A stretch of 64,000 bases of DNA, taken from assembly GCA_964494205.1 (NCBI GenBank), contig CAZBRD010000012.1:124001-188000 (forward strand). The letters are read 5' to 3'. This stretch comes from JBBTCX01 sp964494205. GTDB lineage: Bacteria > Planctomycetota > Phycisphaerae > UBA1845. Shown in pieces: positions 44,069 to 53,964 of this stretch. Position numbers and translations under genes: made by a program. Position 1 is the stretch's first letter. The number at the start of each line of letters is the position of its first letter. The notes under the pieces are model-generated. The model searched no databases. It was not told the origin of the DNA and saw only the letters and a program-made list of their open reading frames with translations.

Positions 44069-45466
44069 CTATCTGAGTTCGTGCATCTCCCCCATCACGG
44101 GAATCTGAACGTCTCGGCTGCCGGAACGGCGGAGTATCTCGGCCAAGGCTGTCGACTGATCGATTTCGGAGTGAACCAGAAAAACGCCACGGCAGGTGTC
44201 GGCGATCGGTTTGATGTGGTCGCGGAGTTCGTTCGCGTCGGCGTGCGAGCTGAAGCCGTTCAACACGGCTACTTCGGCGTTCAATTTCACATGTTGGCGA
44301 TAAATCGAAAGGACGGGTGCGCTTTCCACGATGCGGCGTCCAAGCGTGTGCTCCGCTTGAAAGCCGACAATGAGAATTGTGTTCTTGGAATTCGAAGCGC
44401 TGTGCAGCAAGTGGTGTTGGATGCGACCGGCTTCGCACATGCCGCTTGCGGCCACGATGATGCACGATGCGCGACGTCGCATCATGCGCTTCGATTCTTC
44501 GCGAGTTTGTATGTAATGAAACTGCGGGCCATCGAGCAGTCCGCCGTTGCCCGAAACGAAATCACGCGCGTCGCGATCGTAGCACTCGGGATGGAGTCGG
44601 AAGACATCCGTCGCATTTAACGCAAGCGGGCTGTCGATGAACACAGGCACGGATTTCAGCTGGCCCGACGTGAACAATTCGCGAAGGTAATACACGATCG
44701 TTTGCGTTCGACCGACGCTGAACGCGGGGATCAACACGCGGCCACCGCGCGCGATCGTACGTGAAACAACATCCGCCAATCGCAGCTTGGCATCTTCCAC
44801 AGCCTCAGTAACTCGGCCGCCGTAAGTGGCTTCACAGATCAAGTAATCGCAACGAGGCAACGGACAGGGGTCGCGCAGGATGGGGGTTCCTTTGCGGCCA
44901 ACGTCGCCGGAGAAAACGAGAATCTTTTTTGATCCGTTTGCATCAGTGATCTCCACTTCGATGCCGGCTGACCCGAGCATGTGTCCGGCTTCGAAAAAAC
45001 GTGCGTGAACTCCGTGGGCAACTTTGAACCAGCGATCGTACGGCGACGCTTGCATTTGCTTTACCGCCTGAACCGCGTCTCTGCTCGTGTAGAGCGGTTG
45101 GACTTCTTCGGCATCTTCGTCCCGGTGCTTATTCAGATGACGCGCATCTTCCTCCTGAATGTATGCTGCATCCGCGAGCATGACGGCGCACAAGTCGCGT
45201 GTGGCTGCGTTCGTGTGAATGACGCCGGTGAAGCCGTCGCGAACGAGCATCGGGAGTCGACCGGAGTGATCGATGTGTGCGTGCGAAAGAACGACGGCGT
45301 GGATGTCGCGCGGCGGACGAGGATGTCGTTGATTGAGCTCGCGCGATTCTCTTCGACGGCCCTGAAACAGGCCGCAATCAAGGGCGATCAGCTTGCCGTT
45401 GGCTTCGAGCAAGTGCATCGAACCTGTAACTTGCTGTGCCGCGCCGTGGAAAATGAGCCTAGCCAT
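44069..45466 (-). CDS. Beta-CASP metallo-beta-lactamase fold RNase-like protein
   Basis: A 465-residue protein. Metal motif SHAHIDHSG (H62, H64, D66, H67) and further ligands HMLGSA and FSGDVGRKG are followed by the beta-CASP region (PAFSVGRTQTIVYYL, ASGMCEAGRIQHHLL) and the C-terminal FSSHAD motif. This is the signature of the RNA-processing subgroup (RNA specificity domain). It is probably an endo- or exoribonuclease acting in the cytoplasm. It is followed by a 490-base leader region of the PyrK-like gene. Confidence 0.92.
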   Translation of the reverse strand: MARLIFHGAAQQVTGSMHLLEANGKLIALDCGLFQGRRRESRELNQRHPRPPRDIHAVVLSHAHIDHSGRLPMLVRDGFTGVIHTNAATRDLCAVMLADAAYIQEEDARHLNKHRDEDAEEVQPLYTSRDAVQAVKQMQASPYDRWFKVAHGVHARFFEAGHMLGSAGIEVEITDANGSKKILVFSGDVGRKGTPILRDPCPLPRCDYLICEATYGGRVTEAVEDAKLRLADVVSRTIARGGRVLIPAFSVGRTQTIVYYLRELFTSGQLKSVPVFIDSPLALNATDVFRLHPECYDRDARDFVSGNGGLLDGPQFHYIQTREESKRMMRRRASCIIVAASGMCEAGRIQHHLLHSASNSKNTILIVGFQAEHTLGRRIVESAPVLSIYRQHVKLNAEVAVLNGFSSHADANELRDHIKPIADTCRGVFLVHSEIDQSTALAEILRRSGSRDVQIPVMGEMHELR

Positions 45467-45527
45467 AGAGTGTTCAAGGTAATGACACGTGGCGCATTGG
45501 GCAATCTCAACCTATTGAAATGACGAG

Positions 45528-45567
45528 AGCCCCTCACCCTGCCCTCTCCCCAATGGGGAGAGGGATG
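45528..45567. repeat. CCCTCTCCC inverted repeat element
   Basis: CCCTCTCCCC-AAT-GGGGAGAGGG (45542-45564) preceded by CCCCTCACCCTG. It matches the element at 51677-51714 and, more divergent, 11284-11353. Confidence 0.75.
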
Positions 45568-45658
45568 AATTACGCTAGCCTTATTGACAGTTCGCAAGTC
45601 AATCGATTCGTCGCAGTGTCGGCAGACAATTTGCGTGCGCGGCGATATGATTTGTTCG

Positions 45659-46816
45659 ATGTCTTTATCGTTATCTGATTCTGAATTGCTCGCTCGCCTT
45701 GTCGGGTTCGACTCCGTCAGCCACAAGAGCAATGTTCCCATCGCGGACTTCATCTGCGATTACCTCGACCATCCGCGGATTGAGATTGTTCGCAACTACA
45801 ATGCGGATCGATCGAAGGTGAACCTGGTCATGCGGGTTGGCCGGCGGGGTGATTCGGAATCGTCACGAAACGGTCTCGCATTGTCGGGCCATATGGACGT
45901 TGTTCCCGCGACCGAGCCGGAGTGGCAGAGCGATCCGTTCACGCTTCGCGAGACGGCCGATGCATACTTTGGCCGTGGAACGTGCGATATGAAGGGCTTT
46001 GACGCGCTGGCGATCAATGCGTTTCGAGATGCTGCGGCCAAATCGTTGAAAAACCCATTGGTGCTCATTCTCACGTTTGACGAAGAGCCGGGCATGTTGG
46101 GCGCGGAGCATCTCGTGAAGACGTGGGAAAGTCCGTTTGCATTGCCGCGAGCGTGCATCGTGGGCGAACCGACCTCGCTTCGCGTCGTGCGCATGCATCG
46201 CGGGCATTTGAAAATGCGGGTCACATTCAAGGGAAAAACGGCGCATAGTGGTTACCCGAACCTCGGCATCAACGCCATCGAACCGGCGGGACGCGTGATG
46301 GTCGCACTCACGCAGTTGAAGGAGTCGCTAAAGAGCGAGCGATTTGATTCGAGTCGATATTTTCCAGAGACGCCCTACCTCGCGCTGAACCTTGGCCGCA
46401 TTCACGGCGGCGAGGCGATCAATGTTGTGCCCGATCGGTGCGTGTTGGAGTTTGGTGTTCGCAGCCTGCCGGAGGTTGGCCCTGAAGAAATTGCAGAGCG
46501 ATGCAAGCCGGTGGTCGCAGCGGCGGCGGGAAAATCCGACTACACGTTTGAGGTCCTCGGCTACAGCCCGTCGCTTTTTGTAGATGAAACCGCAAGCATC
46601 CTCAAGACTCTTAGCGGCCTTACGAATCAGAACGAATTGTTTGGCGTTTCTTATGCCACGGATGGCGGGATGCTCCAGCGGTTGGATATGGATTGTGCGG
46701 TTTGGGGTCCTGGCACGATCGAAGTTGCACACAAGGCCAATGAATCGATGCCAAAGTCCGAGTTTGTCCGCGCACGGCAGATTCTCGGTCAGGCAATCCA
46801 CGCCCTCTGCGAGTGA
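45659..46816 (+). CDS. argE: Acetylornithine deacetylase
   Basis: A 385-residue M20-family zinc hydrolase that removes acetyl from N-acetylornithine in arginine synthesis. Key blocks are LSGHMDVVPATEPEW, YFGRGTCDMKGFDALA, LTFDEEPGMLGAEHL and KTAHSGYPNLGINAIE. Two close starts exist (45647 and 45659) and neither has a strong ribosome site. Length fits the family. It overlaps nothing and is followed by hutF after six bases, so the two genes are probably cotranscribed. Another M20 amidase cannot be excluded. Confidence 0.85.
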   Translation: MSLSLSDSELLARLVGFDSVSHKSNVPIADFICDYLDHPRIEIVRNYNADRSKVNLVMRVGRRGDSESSRNGLALSGHMDVVPATEPEWQSDPFTLRETADAYFGRGTCDMKGFDALAINAFRDAAAKSLKNPLVLILTFDEEPGMLGAEHLVKTWESPFALPRACIVGEPTSLRVVRMHRGHLKMRVTFKGKTAHSGYPNLGINAIEPAGRVMVALTQLKESLKSERFDSSRYFPETPYLALNLGRIHGGEAINVVPDRCVLEFGVRSLPEVGPEEIAERCKPVVAAAAGKSDYTFEVLGYSPSLFVDETASILKTLSGLTNQNELFGVSYATDGGMLQRLDMDCAVWGPGTIEVAHKANESMPKSEFVRARQILGQAIHALCE

Positions 46817-46822
46817 CATTGC

Positions 46823-48145
46823 ATGGCACATCAACAGATCATCGAAGCCGATTTGACATGGACTGGAACTTCGTTTGAACGCGAAGTGCAGGTCGTTGTC
46901 GATTCGCGCGGTCACATCGATCGCGTCGGTGCGTTTTCTGAACGGCCTACGCATCGCTTTAAGAATCAGGCGATCTTTCCGGGATTTGTGAACGTACACA
47001 GCCACGCATTCCAGCGAGGCTTGCGCGGGCGCGGCGAGACGTTTCCAGCGGGAGCGGGCTCGTTCTGGACGTGGCGAGAGGCGATGTATTCCCTCGTCGA
47101 GTCGATGACCGCCGAGAAGATTTACGAGTTGTCGCTGCACGCGTTCAAGGAGATGCTGGCGGCGGGCATGACCACGGTGGGCGAGTTTCATTACGTCCAC
47201 CACGATGCGAGCTGCGCCGGGTTCGCGCTGGATGATGTCGTTCTACAAGCGGCGCATGACGCGGGCATTCGCATCGTTCTGCTGAATACGTACTATCGCA
47301 CGGGCGGCGTCAATCAACCGCTCGCCGGCGGGCAGAAACGATTCGAGTGCAAGCGGCCCAGCGACTATTGGTGTCAGGTGGATGTGCTGACCAGTCGACT
47401 CCGCTCGGACAAGCAAACGCACGGAGCGGTCGCGCACAGCATCCGTGCGGCCACGATCGACGAAATCGCTGAGTTGCATCGCGAGAGCGTCAAGCGCGGG
47501 ATGGTCTTCCACATCCACGTCGAGGAGCAACAAAAGGAAATTGACGATTGTGTGGCTGCGTATGGCAAGCAGCCGATGGCGCTGCTGCTCGACCGCGTCG
47601 CCGTCGACGACAAATTCACGGCTATTCATTGCACTCACACGGAGTCGACGAGTCTTACGCGTTTTCTGCAGGCGGGCGGAAACGTCGGCCTGTGTCCGAT
47701 CAGTGAAGCCAATCTCGGCGACGGCATCGCCGATGTGCCGCTGATGCACACCTCGCCGGCTCAAATCTGTGTCGGCACCGATGCCAACACCCGTGCTTCG
47801 ATGACAGATGAGCTTCGCTGGATTGAATATGCTCAGCGGCTGGCGCGCGAACGGCGCGGCGTCTGTCGAAATGAAACCGGCCAGATCGGTCAATCGCTAT
47901 TCAACATGGCTACGGTGAATGGAGCTCGTTCACTTGGCTTGCCCTGCGGCACGATTGCGCCTGGGAATCATGCTGACTTTTTCACCATCGACCTAACCTC
48001 CCCATCGCTGTTCAGCTGGACGGATGAGACGCTGCTCGACACGTTCATCTTCGGCGGTGCGGATGATGTGATCGCGGCCACATGCGTCGGCGGCCACTGG
48101 ATGCACCACCACAGACCTCGCGAGTCCGTCGGCGTTTCGCATTAG
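46823..48145 (+). CDS. hutF: Formimidoylglutamate deiminase-like amidohydrolase
   Basis: A 440-residue amidohydrolase. The metal motif FVNVHSHAFQRGLRG, TVGEFHYVHHD, VFHIHVEEQQKEIDDC, AIHCTHTE and a distal VGTDANTRASMTDELR fit the HutF class. That enzyme converts N-formimidoyl-L-glutamate to N-formyl-L-glutamate in histidine degradation. No other hut genes are in the window, so its role here might differ. It starts six bases after the argE-like stop. Confidence 0.85.
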   Translation: MAHQQIIEADLTWTGTSFEREVQVVVDSRGHIDRVGAFSERPTHRFKNQAIFPGFVNVHSHAFQRGLRGRGETFPAGAGSFWTWREAMYSLVESMTAEKIYELSLHAFKEMLAAGMTTVGEFHYVHHDASCAGFALDDVVLQAAHDAGIRIVLLNTYYRTGGVNQPLAGGQKRFECKRPSDYWCQVDVLTSRLRSDKQTHGAVAHSIRAATIDEIAELHRESVKRGMVFHIHVEEQQKEIDDCVAAYGKQPMALLLDRVAVDDKFTAIHCTHTESTSLTRFLQAGGNVGLCPISEANLGDGIADVPLMHTSPAQICVGTDANTRASMTDELRWIEYAQRLARERRGVCRNETGQIGQSLFNMATVNGARSLGLPCGTIAPGNHADFFTIDLTSPSLFSWTDETLLDTFIFGGADDVIAATCVGGHWMHHHRPRESVGVSH

Positions 48146-48293
48146 GCACATTTTCGGTTACTTTACTCCACCAATAACCAAGGGAAGCACCGCCGATTCC
48201 TGAAGCCATGAAGAGATTGCTGCCATGTGGCACGCAACGGGTATGCCTGCGGTCTTCCGAAACTCATCCGCGAAATGCGGATCAAGAAACGAT

Positions 48294-51200
48294 ATGTCTA
48301 TTAACCAACCCCTCGACAAGGTGTATGACCCGCGTGCGGTCGAGCCGGAGATGTTCAAGCTCTGGGAGTCGTCCGGCGCGTTTCGTTCCAAACCGGCGAA
48401 CACGCCACATGAGAAAACGTTTTGCATCGTTATCCCCCCGCCGAACGTAACCGGCGCGCTGCACCTTGGCCACGCGTTGAACAACACATTGCAGGACATT
48501 CTTGTTCGCTACCATCGCATGCGCGGGTTCAACACGCTGTGGCAGCCGGGAACGGATCACGCGGGCATCGCGACGCAGGCGGTGGTTGAGAAGCGCATTC
48601 GCGAGACCGAGGGCAAGACGCGTCACGACATCGGCCGCGAGGAACTCGTCAACCGCATCTGGAAATGGAAGGACGAATACGAAGCGCGCATCGTGAGCCA
48701 GCTCAAGCTGATGGGCTGCTCGTGCGACTGGGATCGGTTGCGGTTCACGCTGGATGACGGATTGTCGAAGGCGGTGCGACTTCAGTTCTTCAATTTGTTC
48801 AAGGACGGCCTCATCTTTCGCGGCAAGCGGCTGGTCAACTGGGATACGCAATTGCAGACGGCGGTATCCGATGACGAGGTGTATCACGAAGCGGTGAAGG
48901 GCCACTTCTGGCACATCAAGTATCCGGTGATTGATCCGAAGCCGGGCGAGCCGGAGTTCGTGATCATCGCGACGACGCGGCCAGAGACGATGCTCGGCGA
49001 CGTGGCCGTGGCTGTGCATCATGATCCCGAAAGTGAGTTGCGGAAACGCGAGGTTGAAGCGCGCGCGACGATTGAGAAGTCGACGGGGAAGGATCGTGCG
49101 GAGGCGGAAGCGGAGCTAACGAAGATCGCGGAGCGGCGCGAGTCGCATCTGCCTTTACTGATCAAGTTGCGCGACATGGCGAAAGATGGCCGAAAGCTGC
49201 GTCTGCCGCTGGCGGGACGCGTCATCCCATTGATTACTGATGAATGGGCCAACCCGATGCTCGGCTCTGGTTGTGTGAAGATCACGCCGGCGCACGATGC
49301 AAATGACTATCAAGTGCAGCAGCGGCACCCGACGCTGGGAATGATCAATGTGCTATCGCCGGACGGCAAAGTCGCGCCGGTGATGGAACCGGATGGGTCG
49401 AAGAATTCGAACACGACGCCTTATGAGGGTCTGGCCTTCAACAAAGATGCTCGCGCGAAAGTGGTGGCTGACCTAGAAGCGCGCGAGTTGATCCATTCGA
49501 TTGAAGATCGTGAAATTGAACTTGCGCATAGCGATCGCAGCAAGGTGCCGATTGAGCCGTATTTGTCGGATCAGTGGTTCTTAAAAATGGCGGACATTGA
49601 TGAACCACAAAGGCACCAAGGCACAAAGGAACAGGGTCATGACGAACTGAACCGCGACCGCAAGGGAGCGGCCTTGGATGCGACAGGTGCTGAAACAAAA
49701 GGAGTGAGACTGGGCGACGGTTCAATCGCCCCCGGGCTTGCGCAGGCTGCGATGGATGTGGTCACGAAGGGGCGCGTTCAGATGTATCCGCCCCGCTACT
49801 CGAAGACTTACCTCGATTGGCTCGGAGAAAAGCGCGATTGGTGCATCAGCCGGCAATTGTGGTGGGGACATAGGATTCCGGTTTGGGCAACTAGTCTTGT
49901 TAAGTACTTCGCTGATGTTGTTGTGCATTCAAACAAAGATCGCTGGATTCAAGAAGGGAGAATCGCACAACATCCTCCATCTCTTTGTATTCGCCACGAA
50001 GAGGATATCGAGCTCGTCAATACACTTGAGAAACAGGGCTTCAGTCAAGACCCTGACGTTCTCGACACCTGGTTCTCCTCCGCCCTCTGGCCGTTCAGCA
50101 CGCTCGGCTGGCCGGAAAAAACCGAGCACTTGCAGCAATATTACCCCGGCAGCGTGCTGGTGACATCGCGTGACATCATCACGCTGTGGGTGGTGCGGAT
50201 GGTGATGTTCGGGCTGTACGCCACGGGCAAGGTGCCGTTTGATCGCGTGTTCATCACGCCGAAGGTGCTCGATGGCCGCGGCGAGACGATGAGCAAATCG
50301 AAGGGCAACGGCGTCGACCCGGTGGACATCATTCACATCTACGGGGCGGATGCGCTGCGCTACGGCATGGCTGACATGACCACCGAGACGCAGGACATCC
50401 GCATGCCGGTGGAGTACCTGTGCCCGCATTGCGGCGGAATGACCGATCAGGGATCAGCCCTCAAGACCGAGGAGCAGGCGCGCAAATCGCGCGGGCAGAA
50501 GCTCGATCGGAAGCTCAATCCAGCGGATTGTCATCGCGTCCGCTGCATGAACAAAGAGTGCGGAAAAGAGTTTGCCACGCAATGGGCAGATAAGAGTTTG
50601 CAGGAGGAACTTGGGCGCGGGCGCGAGGTTTCAGATCGCTTCGAGGTAGGCCGCAACTTCTGCAACAAGCTGTGGAACGCCGCCCGCTTTGCGTTCATGA
50701 ACCTGGAGGGCGTGAAGTGCGAGCGGATCGAGGTTAAACAACTACCGCCCGAGGACCGCTGGATTTTGGCGAGGTTGTCGCAGACCGTGCGCCGCATGCA
50801 CGAATTGATCGACACCTATCAATACTCAGCCATCGTGAAGGAGCTGCGCGACTTCTTCTGGGATTCGCTGTGTGACTGGTATATCGAACTGACCAAGCCG
50901 CGCATGAATGTGTCAGGCGATGGCACAGTTAGTGCGAGTGCAGCCCAATCCACGGCATGGGCGAAGCAGGTGCTCGCGTTCTGTATTGATCAGGTGCTGC
51001 GTTTGTGGCACCCGATTATTCCATTCATCACCGAGCGATTGTGGCAGCAGTTGAACGATGTTGCACCGCAACGTGGTTTGCCGCCGGTTGCGCATTTGAC
51101 CACCAACTCCGCGCTCGTCAGTGCAGAGTTTCCGCCGGTGGGTGGGTATTCGTCGTTCGACGACGCCGAGATTCTTACTCTGTTTTCGAAGATTCAGGAC

Positions 51201-51635
51201 GTGGTGCGCGGCGTGCGCGAACTTCGCGATCGCTGCAACGTCTCGCCCAAGCAGGAGGTGGTGGTAACGGTGGCGCTGCCGGAAGCTGACCGAGCGCAGT
51301 TCACCGCCCATGCGCACATTGTCAAGGCGATGGCCGGCGTCGAGCAACTGACCATCGATCCGACAGCCAAACGTCCAAAGAATGCGGGTGCAGTAACAAT
51401 CGGCTCCCTCCGCGTCTTCGTGCATGACATTATTGATGACGCATCAGAGCACAAGCGTACAACCATTGCGCTCGAGGACATCGAGAAGCAGATCGCGGGC
51501 AAGGAATCGAAGTTGTCGAACGAGAAATTCGTCGCGAACGCAAAGCCGGAGGTTGTGACTGCGGAGCGTGAGCGACTTGATGAAATGCTCAAGCAGCGGA
51601 CCGCGTTGCGCGAGCATCTTTCGCAATTGAGTTGA
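48294..51635 (+). CDS. valS: Valyl-tRNA synthetase with repeat-derived insertion
   Basis: A 1113-residue class I synthetase charging tRNA-Val. The HIGH motif is HLGHALN, and the active-site loop is GETMSKSKGNG. Editing-domain and anticodon-binding blocks (TTRPETMLGDVAVA, DTWFSSALWPFSTLGW, RDWCISRQLWWGHRIP) are present. The C-terminal coiled coil is also present (residues about 1040-1113). At about residues 435-480 (bases 49600-49735), between LSDQWFLKM and QMYPPRYSKT, there is an extra Gly/Lys-rich segment. Part of it is encoded by two short repeats found elsewhere in planctomycete genomes. The start at 48294 (MSINQPLDK) is preferred. Confidence 0.96.
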   Translation: MSINQPLDKVYDPRAVEPEMFKLWESSGAFRSKPANTPHEKTFCIVIPPPNVTGALHLGHALNNTLQDILVRYHRMRGFNTLWQPGTDHAGIATQAVVEKRIRETEGKTRHDIGREELVNRIWKWKDEYEARIVSQLKLMGCSCDWDRLRFTLDDGLSKAVRLQFFNLFKDGLIFRGKRLVNWDTQLQTAVSDDEVYHEAVKGHFWHIKYPVIDPKPGEPEFVIIATTRPETMLGDVAVAVHHDPESELRKREVEARATIEKSTGKDRAEAEAELTKIAERRESHLPLLIKLRDMAKDGRKLRLPLAGRVIPLITDEWANPMLGSGCVKITPAHDANDYQVQQRHPTLGMINVLSPDGKVAPVMEPDGSKNSNTTPYEGLAFNKDARAKVVADLEARELIHSIEDREIELAHSDRSKVPIEPYLSDQWFLKMADIDEPQRHQGTKEQGHDELNRDRKGAALDATGAETKGVRLGDGSIAPGLAQAAMDVVTKGRVQMYPPRYSKTYLDWLGEKRDWCISRQLWWGHRIPVWATSLVKYFADVVVHSNKDRWIQEGRIAQHPPSLCIRHEEDIELVNTLEKQGFSQDPDVLDTWFSSALWPFSTLGWPEKTEHLQQYYPGSVLVTSRDIITLWVVRMVMFGLYATGKVPFDRVFITPKVLDGRGETMSKSKGNGVDPVDIIHIYGADALRYGMADMTTETQDIRMPVEYLCPHCGGMTDQGSALKTEEQARKSRGQKLDRKLNPADCHRVRCMNKECGKEFATQWADKSLQEELGRGREVSDRFEVGRNFCNKLWNAARFAFMNLEGVKCERIEVKQLPPEDRWILARLSQTVRRMHELIDTYQYSAIVKELRDFFWDSLCDWYIELTKPRMNVSGDGTVSASAAQSTAWAKQVLAFCIDQVLRLWHPIIPFITERLWQQLNDVAPQRGLPPVAHLTTNSALVSAEFPPVGGYSSFDDAEILTLFSKIQDVVRGVRELRDRCNVSPKQEVVVTVALPEADRAQFTAHAHIVKAMAGVEQLTIDPTAKRPKNAGAVTIGSLRVFVHDIIDDASEHKRTTIALEDIEKQIAGKESKLSNEKFVANAKPEVVTAERERLDEMLKQRTALREHLSQLS
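49600..49673 (+). repeat. Short dispersed repeats inside valS
   Basis: 49600-49629 (TGAACCACAAAGGCACCAAG..) matches the repeat at 8232-8260 at the start of the NHL gene. 49649-49673 (GAACCGCGACCGCAAGGGAG..) looks like a second repeat class. Both lie in frame within the catalytic half of valS. Confidence 0.7.
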
Positions 51636-51676
51636 ATAAGGTCATTTGACCGGACACAGCATTAGGACTCCAAGAG

Positions 51677-51714
51677 ACCCTCACCCTGCCCTCTCCCTAA
51701 CAGGGAGAGGGAGG
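51677..51714. repeat. CCCTCTCCC inverted repeat element, valS-ppk junction
   Basis: CCCTCTCCCT-AAC-AGGGAGAGGG (51689-51711) preceded by CCCTCACCCTG. It lies between the convergent valS and ppk genes. No T-run is present. Confidence 0.75.
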
Positions 51715-51756
51715 TGTCCTTGCAAGCTTTCATTGTGTTCTATTTGGCCGTTGATA

Positions 51757-53961
51757 CTACCCCGACTTGTGTTTGCGGCCGTTCTTGCTGCGATCGTTTG
51801 TCTTTACATCGATTGGCTCAGCAACTATCGGTTGGCGAAGGATCGGCACGAACTTTCGTTCAGGGATTGATGCATCGCGGGCGGCTTCGCGGGCGATGCT
51901 CTGGAAAATGAGTTGCGAACGGACGATTGGTGCGCCGGGCGTGGGCACCTGTCGACCGTATTTGCCGTCGGCCTCCAGTCGCCGATTTTTTACGTTGTCG
52001 TTCAACGTGGTCTGGATGATTTCGTCGAGCATGCGCGTTTTGAGCTTCGGGTCTTCAATGGGGAACATGACCTCGATGCGGCGGAAGAAGTTTCGCGGCA
52101 TCCAGTCGGCGCTGCCGAGAAACATCTCGGATTTGCCGTCGTTCTCGAAATAGAAGATGCGGCTGTGCTCGAGGAAGCGATCGACAACGCTCGTGACCCG
52201 AATGTTTTCAGAGACGCCGGGGACGCCGGGTCGCAGACAGCAGATGCCGCGAACGATCAGGTCGATCGAGACGCCTGCCTTTGACGCCTGATACAGAGCA
52301 TCAATGACGGTCGATTCGACCAGCGCGTTCATCTTCACGACGATGCGGCCACGTCGTCCCTGTTCCGCATGGCGGCGTTCGCGGTTGATCAGTTCAATCA
52401 CGCGCTCGCGTAGGTCAACCGGCGCGACGATGATCTTCTTCCATTCCTGGCGGTGCGAATAGCCGGTGAGCAGGTTGAACAATTCGCTGACGTCCTCGCC
52501 GAAGTCCTGATTGGCGGAGAACAAACCGAGATCGGTATACACGCGGGCAGTGATCGGGTTGTAGTTTCCGGTCGCGAGGTGGACGTAGCGGCGAAGGCCA
52601 TCCGTTTCCTTGCGGACGACGAGTGCTGCCTTGCAGTGCGTTTTCAGACCCACGACGCCATACACCACGTGTACGCCGGCCTGCTCGAGCGAGCGTGCCC
52701 AGAGAATGTTATTCTGCTCATCGAAGCGGGCCTTGAGTTCGACCAGCGCCGTTACTTGTTTTCCGTTTTGTGCGGCGCGAATCAGCGCGGAAATAATCGG
52801 GCTCGGCGCACTCGTGCGATACAAGGTTTGTTTGATCGCGAGCACTTGTGGATCGTCGGCTGCACGCTCGATGAAATCGACGACGCAGCCGAACGATTCA
52901 AACGGGTGGTGAACTAAAACGTCCTGCGCGCGGATAACGTCGAAGATGTGTGTCGGGCCGGCAAAGGCTGAGGGGTTTCGCGGCAGCAGTGGTTCATCGC
53001 GAAGCGTGCGGTAGCCCTCGCGTTTGTGCAACGCCCAGAACGAGGTCATGTCGATCGGACCGTCAATACGATACACGTCGCGAGCGCCGATGCTCAACGC
53101 TTCGGACAGCATGTGCACGAAGCGCTCGTCCGCGTCGACCGAGATTTCGAGCCGGACGACTTCGCCGCGCAGGCGTTGTCGCAGGGTTTCCTCGATGCTT
53201 TGCAGCAAGTCCTCGGCGTCGTCCTCGTTGATTTCCTGATCGGTGTTACGCGTCACGCGGAAGACTGTCTGGCTGATGACGCGAAAACCGCTGAACAAAT
53301 CGGGCAGGTGTGCACCGATCAGATCTTCCAGCAAGAGGAAGCGAAGACGCTCGTCGGTCTTGGGCAAAACGACGAATCGATCCAACACGGCCGGCACCTG
53401 CACGACGGCGAAAAGTTGTTGTAGATTGCCGTCCTGCGTGCGCTCGATGAGCAAAGCCACGTTCAAGCTCTTGTTGTGTACGTGGGGGAACGGGTGGCCG
53501 GGGTCGATGGCGAGCGGCGTGAGCACGGGGTACACGTTGTCATCGAAGAACCGATCGGCGAATTCGCGATCGGTGCCCGACAGCGCTTCATACTTGAGCA
53601 TCTCGACGCCGTTGGACGCCAGGCCGGGCAGCACTTCCTCGCGCAGCGCGCGACTCTGGTCGGTCACCAACTCGTGGACGCGCACGTCAATGGCTGCGAG
53701 TTGCTCTTCGGGGTCGAGGCCGTCCGCGCCGTAATCTTGCGGCTCCAGTCCGACCGTTAGCTGCTGTTTCAATCCAGCGACACGGACTTCGAAAAACTCG
53801 TCGAGATTAGAGCTGAAAATCGCGAGGAACTTCACGCGTTCGAGAAGAGGGTTTGTCGGGTCGCGAGCCTCTTCGAGGACGCGCGCGTTGAACTCCAGCC
53901 AACTCAACTCGCGGTTGATGTAATGTTCGGCTGAAAAGGCTGTGCTGGCTTTTTGCAACAC
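51757..53961 (-). CDS. ppk: Polyphosphate kinase 1
   Basis: A 734-residue enzyme that synthesises polyphosphate from ATP. It has an N-terminal RELSWLEFNARVLEEA domain, the phospho-histidine region GVVGLKTHCKAALVVR, YVHLATGNYNPITARVYTDLGL, SSNLDEFFEVRVAGL and the C-terminal SADWMPRNFFRRIEVMFPI. Length is normal. It is the last gene of the CHAD-ppx-ppk cluster. The lysine-rich C-terminal tail (KTNDRSKNGRKHKSG) is unremarkable. Confidence 0.97.
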   Translation of the reverse strand: MLQKASTAFSAEHYINRELSWLEFNARVLEEARDPTNPLLERVKFLAIFSSNLDEFFEVRVAGLKQQLTVGLEPQDYGADGLDPEEQLAAIDVRVHELVTDQSRALREEVLPGLASNGVEMLKYEALSGTDREFADRFFDDNVYPVLTPLAIDPGHPFPHVHNKSLNVALLIERTQDGNLQQLFAVVQVPAVLDRFVVLPKTDERLRFLLLEDLIGAHLPDLFSGFRVISQTVFRVTRNTDQEINEDDAEDLLQSIEETLRQRLRGEVVRLEISVDADERFVHMLSEALSIGARDVYRIDGPIDMTSFWALHKREGYRTLRDEPLLPRNPSAFAGPTHIFDVIRAQDVLVHHPFESFGCVVDFIERAADDPQVLAIKQTLYRTSAPSPIISALIRAAQNGKQVTALVELKARFDEQNNILWARSLEQAGVHVVYGVVGLKTHCKAALVVRKETDGLRRYVHLATGNYNPITARVYTDLGLFSANQDFGEDVSELFNLLTGYSHRQEWKKIIVAPVDLRERVIELINRERRHAEQGRRGRIVVKMNALVESTVIDALYQASKAGVSIDLIVRGICCLRPGVPGVSENIRVTSVVDRFLEHSRIFYFENDGKSEMFLGSADWMPRNFFRRIEVMFPIEDPKLKTRMLDEIIQTTLNDNVKNRRLEADGKYGRQVPTPGAPIVRSQLIFQSIAREAARDASIPERKFVPILRQPIVAEPIDVKTNDRSKNGRKHKSG

Positions 53962-53964
53962 GAA

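Noticed and set aside
44081..44620. Plus-strand frame opposite the beta-CASP gene
   Set aside because: It is an antisense shadow with no recognisable motif, while the minus strand has all catalytic motifs.
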